From NCBI GenBank assembly GCA_002633025.1, contig NMRB01000740.1, positions 36,724 through 100,723 on the forward strand: a stretch of 64,000 nt of DNA, written 5' to 3'. Below, piece by piece: positions 1 through 10,650 of the stretch (positions within the stretch are counted from its first letter, which is position 1; each line of letters begins with the position of its first letter). The notes under the pieces were generated by a model. The model worked only from the letters and a program-made list of their open reading frames with translations, did not search any database and had not been told where the DNA came from. The DNA is from Notospermus geniculatus (Eukaryota; Nemertea; Pilidiophora; Heteronemertea; Lineidae). The position numbers and the translations under genes are program-made.

Positions 1-21
1 TTGCGCACCGACTTGGACGAA

Positions 22-214
22 CTAGCCGAAATGGACAAATGAAACAGTGTGAGAAGTCTGAGTGAAAATGTTGCAGTGTTCAATATACAATTCAATTCCT
101 TTATTCCTGATCTTGTCCTTTGGTGCAACTCTGCCGAACATTTGAAATTGACCATCATCATCTGCTCGGAGCACTACTTTTGATCCTATCTCTTTAGAGA
201 TAAAATAGCTTCCA
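22..214 (-). CDS. Candidate terminal coding exon, unrecognised protein
   Basis: Seen: on the minus strand an open frame of about 63 codons ends in TAG at 22-24. Its upstream edge at 214/215 is a TTCAG acceptor preceded by a long pyrimidine-rich stretch (revcomp of about 220-262). The peptide begins SGSYFISKEIGSKVV, continues through RADDDGQFQMFGRVAP and ends HTVSFVHFG, a mix of charged and hydrophobic residues typical of globular protein. Inference: the last coding exon of a minus-strand gene whose earlier exons lie further right; none can be linked with confidence. The alternating hydrophobic pattern around VVLRADDDGQFQMFGRV suggests beta strands, but no family is assigned. It could be a chance open frame, since frames this long are common by chance here, but the acceptor quality argues for an exon. 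Confidence 0.35.
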
Positions 215-896
215 CTGAACAACGAAGAGTTTCATGGAAGAATGCAAAAGAAAGCAAAAAGTTGCATATTGAAAATTTATTATCTGATTTTTTTCCGAGT
301 TCCAGATCTCATCCAGCACTTCTGCACATTTCAAAGAGCAAATTGTGTAAAAACCTAGCAGCTTCCTCTCGATCATTGCCTTTCCTGTCGCAATCTGTTC
401 CCATCAAATTAATTCCTTCCCTCGGTTACATTATCACATCAGAGACACCAAAAAGAAGACCCGTAAGCGAATCTAACCACTCTTCATGTCAGCGTTCTTA
501 GGCGATGTCATGCACTCGAACATGCGCCAGAAAAAAAACATCCGCCGACCACATGTTGATATTGGAAAATTTCCCCATTACAAACGCATGCTTCGTCTTT
601 GATTATCCCTTGAATGAGTAATTTGATTTAATCAGTGCAATCAACTGTGTGCTGAGCACACTGTCATTTTATCATAGAGCGGATGCTCCTTCCTTTGTGG
701 GGGCTCCAATTTGGCAGGCTTGATTTCCTTGGAATTGATGTTTGCTACATCAGATGATTTTCTCTCTGTTGTTGTGATTGGTGGCCCTCAGTGCTTGTGA
801 TTGGTACCAAGAGAAAGTTGAGCATCTGAAACCTTGCTTTCATCTTAAAGATGGCAAACTTGTTGTTTCTCGATTTAAGCATCATAATTAGTCACT

Positions 897-1040
897 ACCG
901 GCCATGATTGAGGGAGGTCATCTGTGACCCGCTCTAGCAAAAGCAGGCACTTGTCGCAGCGGAGGAAAGGGTTAACGGCCTTACAACGAAAAAGCTGAAA
1001 TGTACGTCTCTGCAGCAGGTTGACAACAGTAGTGGACAGC
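897..1040 (-). repeat. Dispersed repeat, copy A (pair with 22020-22150)
   Basis: Read on the minus strand this segment shares long blocks with plus-strand 22020-22150, including CTGTTGTCAACCTGC, TTGTAAGGCC and GCGACAAG...CCT. The two copies are in opposite orientation, about 21 kb apart and diverged by small indels. The open frame across it (875-1081, minus) is therefore more likely repeat sequence than a host exon. Family not recognised. Confidence 0.5.
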
Positions 1041-1140
1041 ATACGACTACGTTTATCTATTGTTTGGATATACCCACACAAGAGATAAACGTCGCCGTAG
1101 GGCCTAACCGGGCGCTTCCAAACCTCACGGTTGTAAACTG

Positions 1141-1452
1141 ATGACCATGATCACTTGCAACAAGCGCCTGCTTTTGCTGCACATCTGCATCGTTGCAGCG
1201 CTGGCCAGAACAGCATTCACTATCACGAAAGGGAAAGTCTGTTTCATCAAAACACAGCTGTTCAGAGGGAAGTCTTTCAAACTAGAAAAAAATCTCTTGC
1301 TTTCTAATACCTCTGTATTCCCAGCTTGCACCCTCTCCAGGTCCATCTTTCTTCAAGGCCATTCGTATGTCATCATGTCCACAGCCGTGTTGTCAGAAAT
1401 CATTAAACTGCCAGATTCTCCGCTCTCTTGTGGAGCAGAGACTTGTCCTTGA
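1141..1452 (+). CDS. Small open frame with signal-peptide-like N-terminus, doubtful
   Basis: A 103-codon frame starts ATGACCATG at 1141 and stops at 1450-1452. The first 25 or so residues (MTMITCNKRLLLLHICIVAA) have a basic patch followed by a hydrophobic run, then AxA-like residues. This is the layout of a secretory signal peptide, and the remainder carries several cysteines. No splice sites, promoter or homologue were recognised, and open frames of this length are expected by chance in 64 kb. Nothing else nearby supports a gene. It is listed only because of the N-terminal pattern. Confidence 0.12.
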   Translation: MTMITCNKRLLLLHICIVAALARTAFTITKGKVCFIKTQLFRGKSFKLEKNLLLSNTSVFPACTLSRSIFLQGHSYVIMSTAVLSEIIKLPDSPLSCGAETCP

Positions 1453-1716
1453 TTGAGTAACTTAATTTGTCCCATTATCTTTGCGCTTCCATTTTACAAC
1501 TAATTCAATAGAACAAATTTGTGGTTTTTAATTAGGCCTGCAAGGATTTTTTTCAGGAAGTTAAACGGTACGATTACTCAACTGCATTTATTCAAGGGTA
1601 AAAATTAGAGGCTAAATTTTTAACCCTCCCCATTTCTGTACACATCCTCTCACAGTGTTTGCATACACCTGCAGCTGAAGTCTACTCCCTCGACCACTGC
1701 ACACAAAAATTGGTCA

Positions 1717-1963
1717 ATAGACCGTTCTCAGATTGACGTAAACGACAAAGATCTGCGCACTTCTGCCGAAATCTCAACCACAACCTCAGTCTGAAACGGA
1801 ATGAAGTGACGCAGACAACCACACGACTGTGACATCGACGACGTTGCGTCAGACTCGACCATTGCTGAATCATGGATGGCGTCACGTCAGCCGGTTTCAG
1901 ATGAGGTTCTGCTTGAGATTTCGGCGGAAGTGCACAGATGTGCAAATTCGAGAATCGTCTATA
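1717..1963. mobile_element. Hairpin MITE, about 80-bp inverted arms
   Basis: The left arm (from TAGACCGTTCTCAGATT) and the right arm ending GAGAATCGTCTA are inverted copies. Shared blocks include GCACTTCTGCCGAAATCTCA and CCTCAGTCTGAAAC, against the reverse complement of TTTCAGATGAGG...TGAGATTTCGGCGGAAGTGC. The central part is CpG-rich (GACGACGTTGCGTC). Short length, terminal inversion and no coding capacity make it a non-autonomous DNA transposon. The target duplication is unclear; TA is possible on both sides. Confidence 0.65.
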
Positions 1964-2595
1964 GAGGGCACTGTGATCGCAAGGCAAAAATAGTACTGTC
2001 ACCACCAGATTAACGACCAGCTTACAAATAGGTTTGTCGATAGTGGTATGTGGATATACTGTGAGCAAATCGAAATGTATTTGGTGACCCCCCCCCCCCA
2101 TCATTGTGGCCTGTTATTGGTTCCTCTTGTAAAATGCCATCTAGTGTTCATCTTCCATTTTGCATCCAACTCTGCCAAAGGTTGATGGCGATGGTCGAGT
2201 ATACCCTTCCTGCAACCGGGTTGAGGTTTCATCAGATCTAAACGTTTACATTGAACTGTAAGAATATTACAATCTGTCTCAAAAATGTAAAATTGTGCAA
2301 TATAAGCAGAAAAATATTTCTTTGTGAATATGTTTGCATGTTTTGCATTTCTATGTGTAAATTCCAGGGTTTTCACATCTGATTCAATTTGATTCTTCGC
2401 TTGGCCACCAAGTGGCCAAAACCAAAAACACAAAAAGTGCAATATCGTGAACTAATGTGGGATCATCTCCAGATTTTTGTCATCGGTTTTTGCCTTCATT
2501 TTCCAGTCATTTTATTTTGAAATCTCCCATTGCTTGAATCATCATGATCTAATAAATCGCATGATGATAGATTTTGTCACTGTTGCATTTGGCAG
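1964..2595. other. Gene-free stretch with poly-C tract
   Basis: No supported gene. It holds a poly-C tract at about 2088-2099 and AT-rich single-copy-looking sequence. Short frames on the minus strand show no exon signals. Confidence 0.6.
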
Positions 2596-2706
2596 ATTAT
2601 TCCGCCGCTGACCTTAGGCAAGGCTTTCATTCTGTCAGCATGTGGCATCAAAGAGGTTATGATTGCAGTCATGATATTGTCCTACCCCCGGGCAAGTCTG
2701 GACGTG
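2596..2706 (+). CDS. Possible internal exon, low confidence
   Basis: A pyrimidine-rich acceptor (TGTTGCATTTGGCAG) precedes 2596 and a weak GT donor (GACGTG then GTAATT) follows 2706. Between them one frame is open for exactly 37 codons, beginning IIPPLTLGKAFILSACGIKE and ending SYPRASLDV. A second frame is also open here as part of a 118-codon run (2574-2930), so reading frame alone does not settle it. No family is recognised. Phase would be 0 at both ends. Confidence 0.2.
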
Positions 2707-3094
2707 GTAATTTACAAGACATGTATCCATATTGGCACATTATTGCTAATATCTGTGGAGGTCTCTCGGTTCAGGAAATAATTAGCAACCTTGGTCAGAT
2801 CTGTGTGACAGGGATGGTTGGCACAGGGAGTGTCATCTTGGGACAGGAATTTTGCTTATGCACAGTCCATCATGTCCATGGCATGTTCATGTATTTCATG
2901 CAGACCTACATTATGGATGGGAATTGGTGATGCTGATCAACAACGCTTGCCTGTAGCTAATCTTTTGTTTTTGTCAAACACCTCTAAAAATATTTGCAGC
3001 TAGGCCTAAATGACTTGCGTAAATCAAAGGGGAATGGTGCCAAAGTAGCAAAGTTGTGAACAGTTTGGAAAATCTTACTGCCAATGTCACCCTC

Positions 3095-3390
3095 TGTCAG
3101 AGTGGCGCAGTGGAAGCATTGTTGCCTTTCACCTCGGAGGTTCTGGGTTCAACAGCATAGTCGCCTGCCATGTCCGAAGCTCTGGGCGGTTCGCTCCTCC
3201 TCAGACCCACAACTTCGGACAGGCGACTACATGTATGCTGGGTTCGATCCTCCGTGGACACGCTCTTCATGTGACGCAGGCTTTGACAGAGCAGGTTTTG
3301 TCTGGGTACTCCTGTTTCCTCCTGCTGTAAAAAATTCGCCTAATGCTGTCTATCTAAAGAGCTAATGATGCTCAGCTTTCAATTCTGTAA
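3095..3390 (+). repeat. tRNA-derived SINE (family 2), with internal hairpin
   Basis: There is a pol III A-box-like GTGGCGCAGTGG at about 3102 and a B-box-like GGTTCTGGGTTCAAC about 37 bp later, in the spacing of a tRNA head. The 3' body (CTGTTTCCTCCTGCTGTA, then AATGCTGTCTATCTAAAGAG) recurs at 5.7 and 6.8 kb. A short inverted repeat at about 3159-3229 (GTCGCCTGCCATGTCCGAAG against CTTCGGACAGGCGAC) lies between the first B box and a second copy (GGGTTCGATCC), as if inserted in or copied with the head. There is no closing acceptor stem, so it is not a functional tRNA. Confidence 0.6.
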
Positions 3391-3402
3391 TATGTCAACC
3401 AC

Positions 3403-3680
3403 CAGGGTTTCCGCCAGAAAAAAAAAGAGGGTACGGACAAAAAAAATGTTGAAAAAAATTTTTTTTGAATTTTTTAAAAAATTTGTTGTTGGTTTTTTAA
3501 AAGGTTTTAAGCGATGTTTGGCGCCATTTTAGGCGCATTTTGAAGCATAAAATCCCCGTGCCGGTGATATCACTTCATGGAAAAATGGTTTACCCAACGT
3601 TTTTGAGGCTACGGATCTGTACCCTGGAAAAATTTAAGGGTATGGAATTTTACCCATTTTACCCTCTGGCGGAAACCCTG
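3403..3680. mobile_element. CAGG-ended MITE, 5-bp target duplication
   Basis: The ends are perfect inverted repeats (CAGGGTTTCCGCCAG at left, CTGGCGGAAACCCTG at right), flanked on both sides by ACCAC (3398-3402 and 3681-3685), a 5-bp target duplication. The interior is rich in A and T runs and has no coding capacity. CAG...CTG ends with a short target duplication fit hAT-related non-autonomous elements; that superfamily call is an inference. Confidence 0.8.
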
Positions 3681-3685
3681 ACCAC

Positions 3686-5045
3686 ATATCACAAAGAACA
3701 ATTTGGGAGAAGGACAAAATTGGGACCTGAACCAAAGTCTTCTTTCTAGTATTCCTGTGTCTGGTCTTCTTTTATAGTAATAATCCTCTGCCTGAAATAT
3801 TAACTGAAAATTTACTTCGTGAATTGCACGCTATGTTTACAATGCTAACCTGTCATTTGATCTCATATCGCTTTGTGATTAAGTTTTATCCTGATTCATC
3901 ATTGAAACTGCACACTAATTACTCGATAATTAAATCATATCGGCATCGAAGACGATGTCGCGAGTGCAGTTAATTGGAAAGCGCGCGCTGATGGAAAAAT
4001 TCCCTGAAATTGTGGAGCGAAGATTAGGATGAGGGCCTGAGGGTCAAAATTCCTTCATTGAATCATCAGGTAGTATCCATGGATATTATTCCATTTCATC
4101 TCCTAGTTACCAGAGATTACACAGGAATACACACACAAGCGACAATGGTGTAAATTTCACCTTAAGTATGTGAAAGGTGTCATCTTCAATACAAATTATA
4201 CTTGATTTCTGTCAGCTTAGCATGCTACCAACTGATCTAGGCAGAATCTTAATGTAGTTTCACCCACCTGCCCTAGGACATAATTACAAATTCCATTTTC
4301 GCCTCCTCAGTCTCTCGTCAGGATGATAAAGTGCAAGATTATTAGTTTACAGTCTCCTAGGCTGGCAACTGGCCACTGGGGACGGCGGAGAGTGGTGATT
4401 GAACACGTTCATGTATCTCTTTTTGTCAGTAATAGGAAAATCACCCTGAGCCTGTTGGAATCCCTGAGTTGATGTGAAGACCCTGTTGCTCATCTTTCAA
4501 TCTACCATACATACATAGGCCTAATCACAAAGGTTGTGCATGCATAATCTGAGCTGAGGGGGAGTTCTGTGACTTTGGTTGGGGCCGGCGGTGGGAGGGC
4601 ACTGCCAAGCATGCCCCATTGCCAATTGTGAGACAGTCTAGGAAAACCCGTTGGATGTCGTGTTTGAGGAAAGTGTTTGGCCTTGCTGAACCAGCACGTT
4701 TCAATAGCTGAAATGTACTACGTAACAGGTGAACAGTAGCTGATCAATGCACTGGCAATCTGACAGCCCTTGTTGATCATTCAGCGACTTCCGACGGGTT
4801 TTCCTAGACCTCCACACAATTTCAAAGCACGTCAGAAAATCTTACAATTCCAGGAACAATGTAACTGAAATTTGCAACTGAACCAGCAACTGAAATCAGT
4901 TGCTGGGTGTGCCCCCTAGGTGGCATCAGCATGTCAGCCAGGTACAGAGAAGAGGCCTAGCTAACCCTTGGTCATTTTACTTGCTTCAGTAATCCTCTCT
5001 GAGTTCTCAAACGGAGGATTCAATGACTTTATCTTCCCATTGTAG
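3686..5045. other. Gene-free stretch
   Basis: About 1.36 kb of mostly unique-looking DNA. No frame with convincing splice sites was found until the acceptor at 5045. Small TAGGCCTA-type palindromes occur at about 4516 and 4953. Confidence 0.6.
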
Positions 5046-5142
5046 CAGCCAGCATCAGTTGATGACAAGGGATGTCATCACCTATACTAAAGCAGTGTTC
5101 CTGCTAAGAAAACAGAATTCCTTGCTCCGTTTTGATCTCGAG
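5046..5142 (+). CDS. Candidate internal exon, unrecognised protein
   Basis: A strong acceptor (TTTATCTTCCCATTGTAG) ends at 5045 and a consensus donor (CTCGAG then GTAACC) begins at 5143. The 97-nt interval is open in one frame after a single leading base and encodes 32 residues beginning SQHQLMTRDVITYTKAV and ending SLLRFDLE. The frame stays open beyond the donor to 5331, so the intron side is not marked by a stop. No protein family is recognised. Phase would be 1 at the start and 0 at the end. The signals are good but a chance combination remains possible. Confidence 0.33.
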
Positions 5143-5729
5143 GTAACCGTTGTGTATGGTTGTAGAGAGTTGAGGTTGTTTGCCAGATGGAATTATTTAG
5201 ATGAAGTGGCCCTATCTTGTGTACGTCTTCAAGTGGCAATTTGTACTTCTGATATTTTTCTATCACTTTTTATCAAAGTTTACCAGCTTTGTGTTCATCT
5301 TTTGAGATCTGAGGTGATGTATCGAAGATAAAAAGAATGACAGAAGAGTAAACTATCTGAGAAGGTTTTGTGGAAATGTATCAACACAAGGTAGGAAAGT
5401 ACATGGGTGGCGAAACCTTTACACAGAGTTGTCCAAAAAAATGCAACCACATACTTCCCGCACTTTTTAGTCTGAGAGACCTCGCTACCTGCTATGTCAA
5501 GGTTAAAAATGAATGACTAAAAATTCTAGTCCTAGACTGGTTCATTGGAAAGTACTCCTATTTTAATTGAGTTTAGGTGCTTGTCAGTCTGTTTGTACAT
5601 ATTTTCAAATTTAACGGAATATACCTTGGCAGTAGAGTAAAACGACTGGATATTTCCGCTTGGCGAGGTTTGCTGTTTATGTCTACTGATTCACGACCCT
5701 ATTTTCACCTCAGATTGTGGGTGACTCAT

Positions 5730-5805
5730 AGGTTTTCCCGGTCCTCCAGTTTCCTCCTGTATTATAAAAATGCTGACTTGTGTCTATATAGCCATTGATG
5801 CTGCA
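5730..5805 (+). repeat. SINE family 2, 3' tail fragment
   Basis: It shares CCTCCAGTTTCCTCCTGTA, AATGCTGACTTGTGTCTATA and the closing GATGCTG with the 3' body of the SINE at 3095-3390. No A or B box precedes it, so it is a 5'-truncated or decayed copy. Confidence 0.45.
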
Positions 5806-5861
5806 TTTTGAGCTGTTTATGAATCATAATTTTAAAATAAACAAAATTGTCTCGGGTAATA

Positions 5862-6021
5862 CAGGGCCATATTTATGGGGGGGGGCAGGGGGGCAGTTGC
5901 GCCCCCTGAGCCAACCAAAAAACGTGATTTTCATGCGGATTTTGGGCAAAAAGAGGTCTTCTGCCCCCCNCCCCCCCCCGAGAGGCTCCTGCCCCCTGGA
6001 CCAAAAACTTAAATACCCCTG
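5862..6021. mobile_element. CAGG-ended MITE with G/C tracts, 5-bp target duplication
   Basis: It begins CAGGGCCATATTTATGGGG and ends TAAATACCCCTG, with TAATA directly repeated on both sides (5857-5861 and 6022-6026). The inside carries long G and C runs (one N at 5970), which will confuse assembly. Same end type and target-duplication length as 3403-3680 and 24526-24699. Confidence 0.8.
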
Positions 6022-6026
6022 TAATA

Positions 6027-7608
6027 AGAAAATAGTAATAAGAAAATATTACTGAAAAAGAAATTGAAAGGGTGCAGATAACTTCCTTTGCTCATGATTT
6101 ACGGTGAAGAAAAATATGGTGTAACATCATGATAACATACTTTAAATTGTGATCCAGTTGCAATACCTAATCATAAAAAAGTGTTATTTTTCGGGTGTAT
6201 TGGCCACACACGTTTGCAGATGTTATCATATCCATGAAAAAATCAAGAATTTGTAACTTGATGATGTTGATTTTATGTGTTGTTGCATCCTGCCATACTC
6301 CAGATCTGGAATATTGTGGATTTGAAAGATGGAGGAATAATCACAAAGAACTGGAGCTGAAAATTATTTCACCTTGCATATGTTTTTAAAAAATCACGTG
6401 ATCCGAAAACTTCCCGAAAAAACGTTTTTATTAAAAAAAACATTTGTCTGTAAATCGGCCTAAGACATGATTTTCAGGCAAGAATTTGCCATCAATGGTC
6501 TGATAATTGAGAATCTAGTAACATACTACATTTTCCATTTGGTGGCATTTCTGATGTAATGGATGTAAAGGCAGACCACCGGCAGGCCACCGGTAATCAC
6601 CACCATGACCATCGCCGGCGCACGCTCCCCAAGCCAGCCACCATCAGCAGCAGGCCACTCCTTGCTGGCTGGGATGCCTTGGAGGAGGATAATTGCTAAT
6701 TTCATCTAATATAGTGTAGATGTTGAATAAATGTGTGATGCAAGTTGTTGACAATGTTTTTGCCATCATTGTATTAAAGCAGCATGGCCACAGCAACTCT
6801 CTCTGACAGAACAGTTTTCTTCTAGTACCTCCGGTTTCTTCCTGCTGTATATAATATTAAAAAATTGCTCAATATTGTCTGCAGAATCAGTACTGGTAAT
6901 GCTGTAATTTTGGCACTTAGCTCTGGATTCAGGATTTCATCAATGTAATCAAAGTGTTTATTTACATCAGAAATGATGGGGTGTGACACACGCTGTAGCT
7001 CAAGGCTAATTGTCTACCATCGTACCACAACTCTGAACAAGCTTCCACTCTGACTACCTGAGGACAACGGCAAGAAATGGCAATCCTTATTGTGACTCAT
7101 CAGCTGAGAGAGAAACTTGATTGCTTGATCCACAGGAAGCAACAGCTGAAGTACCCACTTTCCTCTCACAAACTATAAACTGTAATTTTCTGCTTCCTAT
7201 AGCTGACTCCAGGATACCACACCGATTGGCAGCACCAAAAACCCGTGTCAACAACACCATGCAAATTGTTATAGAACTAAAGGCCCTCCTCTACATGTGG
7301 GTTTTCTCTGGCGAGTTGGCTCCCTGTGGGCAACTTCGCAGTAGAAAACAATAAGTGCAGTCGTTTGTGGCACTGGCTTAAAGGGGCACTGTGTTCTTTC
7401 CCTATCCTGCGTGAAACATACCCGCATTAAGGGAGACCTCTATTGACAATGTTAAATTACCGCTTATCAACCTCGTCTCAAATATGATTGTATTGTAATC
7501 ATACGTTCTCTAATACTGGGCGAAAGGCAAAACTACCGTATTGGAAAATGATGCAATCACTGCCGGTGGCGCCAGCTGTTGACAAAAAGTGGCAACATCG
7601 AGTTTTTA
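6027..7608. other. Gene-free stretch with a SINE tail
   Basis: A SINE family 2 tail is recognisable at about 6825-6905 (CTCCGGTTTCTTCCTGCTGTA, then AATATTGTCTGCAGAATCAG). A GC-rich patch with CCACCGGCAGGCCACCGG lies near 6575-6670. At 7318-7338 a word AGTTGGCTCCCTGTGGGCAA also occurs at 44818. An open frame at 7121-7354 follows a possible acceptor (GATCCACAG) but has no good donor, so it is not called. Confidence 0.5.
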
Positions 7609-7645
7609 AAGCCAGCAGCACACAAGGCAATGTCGCAAGTGATCT
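7609..7645 (+). mobile_element. Truncated end of the GCCAGCAGCAC MITE family
   Basis: GCCAGCAGCACACAAGGCAA followed by TGTCGCAAGTGATC matches the left ends of the elements near 27.6, 50.3 and 54.0 kb. The match stops at 7645, where GGGGCCTGTTTCATAAAG begins, so the copy is cut off there. Confidence 0.5.
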
Positions 7646-7700
7646 GGGGCCTGTTTCATAAAGTGACTTTAACTAATGGTACCTTTAACCAAATGGAAAT
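7646..7700. repeat. GGGGCCTGTTTCATAA terminus
   Basis: The word GGGGCCTGTTTCATAAAG here occurs in reverse complement at 29407-29424 (TTATGAAACAGGCCCC). It looks like the terminus of a transposon family of which each site keeps one end; the partner end near here was not found. Confidence 0.4.
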
Positions 7701-8684
7701 GCATTGAAGTTAATGGTGCCATTAGCTTCTGCAAGGAGGGTTGATATCAGTGCCATTGTCTTCAGTGTTTTGGCTGGCATTATTAACAGATTGATAAACT
7801 CATCATTATTGATCCTTATATTATGGTACATACACGTATTCTTATCAAACCTTGCAAACTGTTGCCGTAAAGAGATTGATTTCCATCTCACGATGTCCGA
7901 ACCCACCGGCATGCTTACAGAGCAAACACCACTCTCAGCTGCTGTAACATATTTCCAATGATGTTCGAGGATGCAGGGCATGTTGGGGACTTCATTCATT
8001 CATGTCTAATATCTCATCATCTCCCAATTGATTTACTGACCGGTGTCTTAAGGCGATAGTGACTCATTGTGTAACCTTACAGGTTTCTTCTATTACTTTC
8101 CACAGAAGAATCCCGCATGTCCACTGGCAACGTTTTTCCAACATTTGAGCAAAGATCCTGAGCAACATGATCTTTTGACCCTGAACACACAGATCAACAA
8201 ATTATAACAACATTTAAACAACATGTAGAAGTCTTTCCCTTCAACCCACTGGACAACATTGCCCAACAACAAGTTGCTGCTCTGAATGATGACTTCTCAT
8301 TTAGTCTGGGAGCTAGGAGTGGGTTATAAAAATTCCCTTTCTGTTTTGGCTTCGTCTGATAGACTACCATGACAACAAATGTTTGGAACTTCTGTGCATG
8401 ATATTTCTCCCAAAAATTTCTTGCACATCGCCCCTTTACCCTTGCCATGACATTCCACTAGACAGTAGACCGCAAAGACACGTGATGATTCTTGAGAAAA
8501 AGATATTTTTATTGCCCGTCAGTTCACCTTGATTGGCCATCAGCGATGTTAGCATGTCAAACAAATGCTTAGTCATCTAGCCTTTCATGTTCCCATGCAA
8601 TATCTTCAATTGGCTATTCATTTGCATCTGATAATTTACAATATTCCTCATAAAGCATTGGAACAGAAAAACCACCGTCTACAG

Positions 8685-8885
8685 AATTGCTTCTTGCCCG
8701 AAGGACTTGGGAAGATCATCAGAGCAACACTTGTGCGGGAAGTGTTTGCCGTGCGGATGGGGGTGGTTGCCAGGAGCTCATCTCGGCTCACGAGGAAGGT
8801 TAATGAGTTTTCTGTGAGTTTGTTCTGTGCGGGGATATATGAGGGTGGTTGGTGTGTAATTATGCTACCAAGGTCAGCGAGTGAG
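8685..8885 (+). CDS. Candidate internal exon, unrecognised protein
   Basis: The acceptor AACCACCGTCTACAG ends at 8684 and a strong donor (AGTGAG then GTATGT) starts at 8886. The 201-nt interval is open for exactly 67 codons in one frame, phase 0 at both ends. The peptide begins NCFLPEGLGKIIRATLVRE, contains VRMGVVARSSSRLTRK and ends VIMLPRSASE; basic and hydrophobic residues alternate. The frame closes only three codons past the donor, as expected at an exon-intron edge. No family is recognised. The interval is more GC-rich than its surroundings. It has the best length and signal combination of the plus-strand candidates here, but without homology or transcript data it stays tentative. Confidence 0.38.
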
Positions 8886-9283
8886 GTATGTTAACTAGCC
8901 ATGAGGTCACTGACTCTTCAAAATCCAACCATTACGATAGAATTAGGACTGAATTACGTTCAAACATTGTAGGGGGCATTCCCCATGTATACTGTACTTT
9001 TACCTCTAAGGCAGAACCGGTCATTGAATATCCAGTAGGTGCAGCCCACTCCAGTTGTTGGCCAACGAGAAATGGACCAGGTTATGATTGGTTAACTACA
9101 AAATGTGAACAACCAGCGACAGTTGATTCCAAGGCCTTATGCACAATCAGTGAAGAGTTTTGGCCAGCTTATCTTTGAGCTGTTTCTTGTGAAAGTAGCG
9201 GTATCTACTCTCTTTAGGTGGCTTAGAATTTCAACTCTTGACCTTCAGGCCAACTAGTATGTGGACCGTCTTCCCTAAAAGTA

Positions 9284-9556
9284 CAGTACGCTGCACAATT
9301 GACCTCCCTTCCGCGCCGTGTACTATCCGCGTGCCACTTGCAGCGTCTTGCACGTACCGTCCTCGTGTCTTCCGCAGACATCGCTGCCGTGGAAGGCATG
9401 CAGTGAAGACGTATCGTCATTCACCCGTGGTGCGCGGATGTCACGCAGAAGAGACACGTGACGTACTCATACCATATAGGCAATGAATTCAAGCGTACCT
9501 TCTGTGTATGTCACGCAGAAGGTACACAACAGGTAGGTCAGTTGTGATCTATACTG
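9284..9556. mobile_element. CAGT-ended hairpin MITE, TA target
   Basis: It starts CAGTACGCTGCACAATTGAC and ends GTGATCTATACTG, which is the inverted counterpart. TA lies directly outside both ends (9282-9283 and 9557-9558). The interior has CpG-rich arms with GTACC, GCAGAAGG and CACGTGACG words that recur in the copies at 26.5-26.9 and 56.9-57.3 kb. TA targets with CAGT ends suggest a Tc1/mariner-like mobiliser (inference). Confidence 0.75.
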
Positions 9557-9559
9557 TAT

Positions 9560-10455
9560 AAGAAATACGTTTCAGAAAGGGTTGATAAGGACGCCCTCAA
9601 GAGAACAGGACAATCATTTCAACATCAAAAACAAGACAACATCACCGGGAGAAAAACGGCCAACAGATGATGCATGCTTCTGTCCACAATTATCGGGAAA
9701 AACATGCAACAAATTGCCAGCAAATCTCACGGATCAGTACATCCCTTGGAGATTACCGTCATGATTAAATTCCATCACACAACGATACCGCAATTGCTTG
9801 TGGACGGAACTTTTCCGCTTGCGTACCTTGACATCCTTTACACATTATCGCCATGATCCTTGTAACTGCACCGATCAATGGCCAAGACGCATCCCCAATT
9901 ACATAAGTTATTTGTCTGATAACCTAAACCGAATCCAAGAGTGGTTTCTTCTCTGACTCATCATCTAATAGTCTTTTGATGTCCTATGCCTTATCGCTGT
10001 CAACTCCAGCGCTTCTTCAATATGGCTTTGGGCAAATTACTCGTCGATGTTGTCAATACTGACTTCTTGAGGTTGGATGACGATTTCAACATTCAATGCA
10101 GGAATTTTATGAATGATCACAATGTTTACTAAACGTCATACCAAAGGGCACAAACAGCCTTGGAAAGTTGGCTTAACATGTTTTACACCTTCTAATAATG
10201 CCGAGTTTTCTGATGACTCAATACTTTGGATTACATGCGATTACCATGGAACATGATATTTGAGAAATTAGATTTTTCTCAGTAATTTTCTCATCAATTT
10301 GGCCGATTATCGCAGGCCACAATCTTATCAAATGATCAGCGAAAGATACAAAATATACATGGGTCAGCCTTGTTCCATGATGTTCGTGAATCACTGGAAT
10401 TCAAGATGGAATGTTGGGGACATGCAACCATGGTTGTCACCAACACAAAATAACC
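9560..10455. other. Gene-free stretch
   Basis: Unique-looking, AT-rich DNA. No frame longer than about 60 codons has exon signals and no repeat was recognised. Confidence 0.5.
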
Positions 10456-10458
10456 TTA

Positions 10459-10636
10459 AAGGCCAGTTTCCACGACAGCGGATTCCGCCGCGGTTTGCGG
10501 CGAGCGGAGTGGTTTTCACAGGCATTGGGATAATTAACACGCCATTGTTGAACCATCGAAGGATTATCGAAAACCCTGTGAAAACTGCACCGCTTGCCGC
10601 AAAGTGCGGCAGAATCCACTGTAGTGGAAACGGGCC
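10459..10636. mobile_element. MITE with GGCCNGTTTCCAC ends, TTA target
   Basis: The left end AAGGCCAGTTTCCAC and the reverse complement of the right end (GGCCCGTTTCCAC) match. TTA is repeated directly outside both ends (10456-10458 and 10637-10639). A GC-rich inner part (GCGGATTCCGCCGCGG at left, CCGCAAAGTGCGGCAGAATCC at right) continues the inversion. A 3-bp TTA target is typical of PIF/Harbinger-type elements (established for that superfamily; assignment here is inference). Confidence 0.8.
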
Positions 10637-10650
10637 TTAAGCCTAGCGTA

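Noticed and set aside
875-1081. 68-codon minus-strand frame with CDKC
   Set aside because: The segment has a diverged, non-open relative at 22.0 kb, so it is a dispersed repeat and not a zinc-binding exon.
7121-7354. 77-codon frame after a CACAG acceptor
   Set aside because: No convincing donor, and it overlaps a word shared with 44.8 kb, so it may be repeat sequence.
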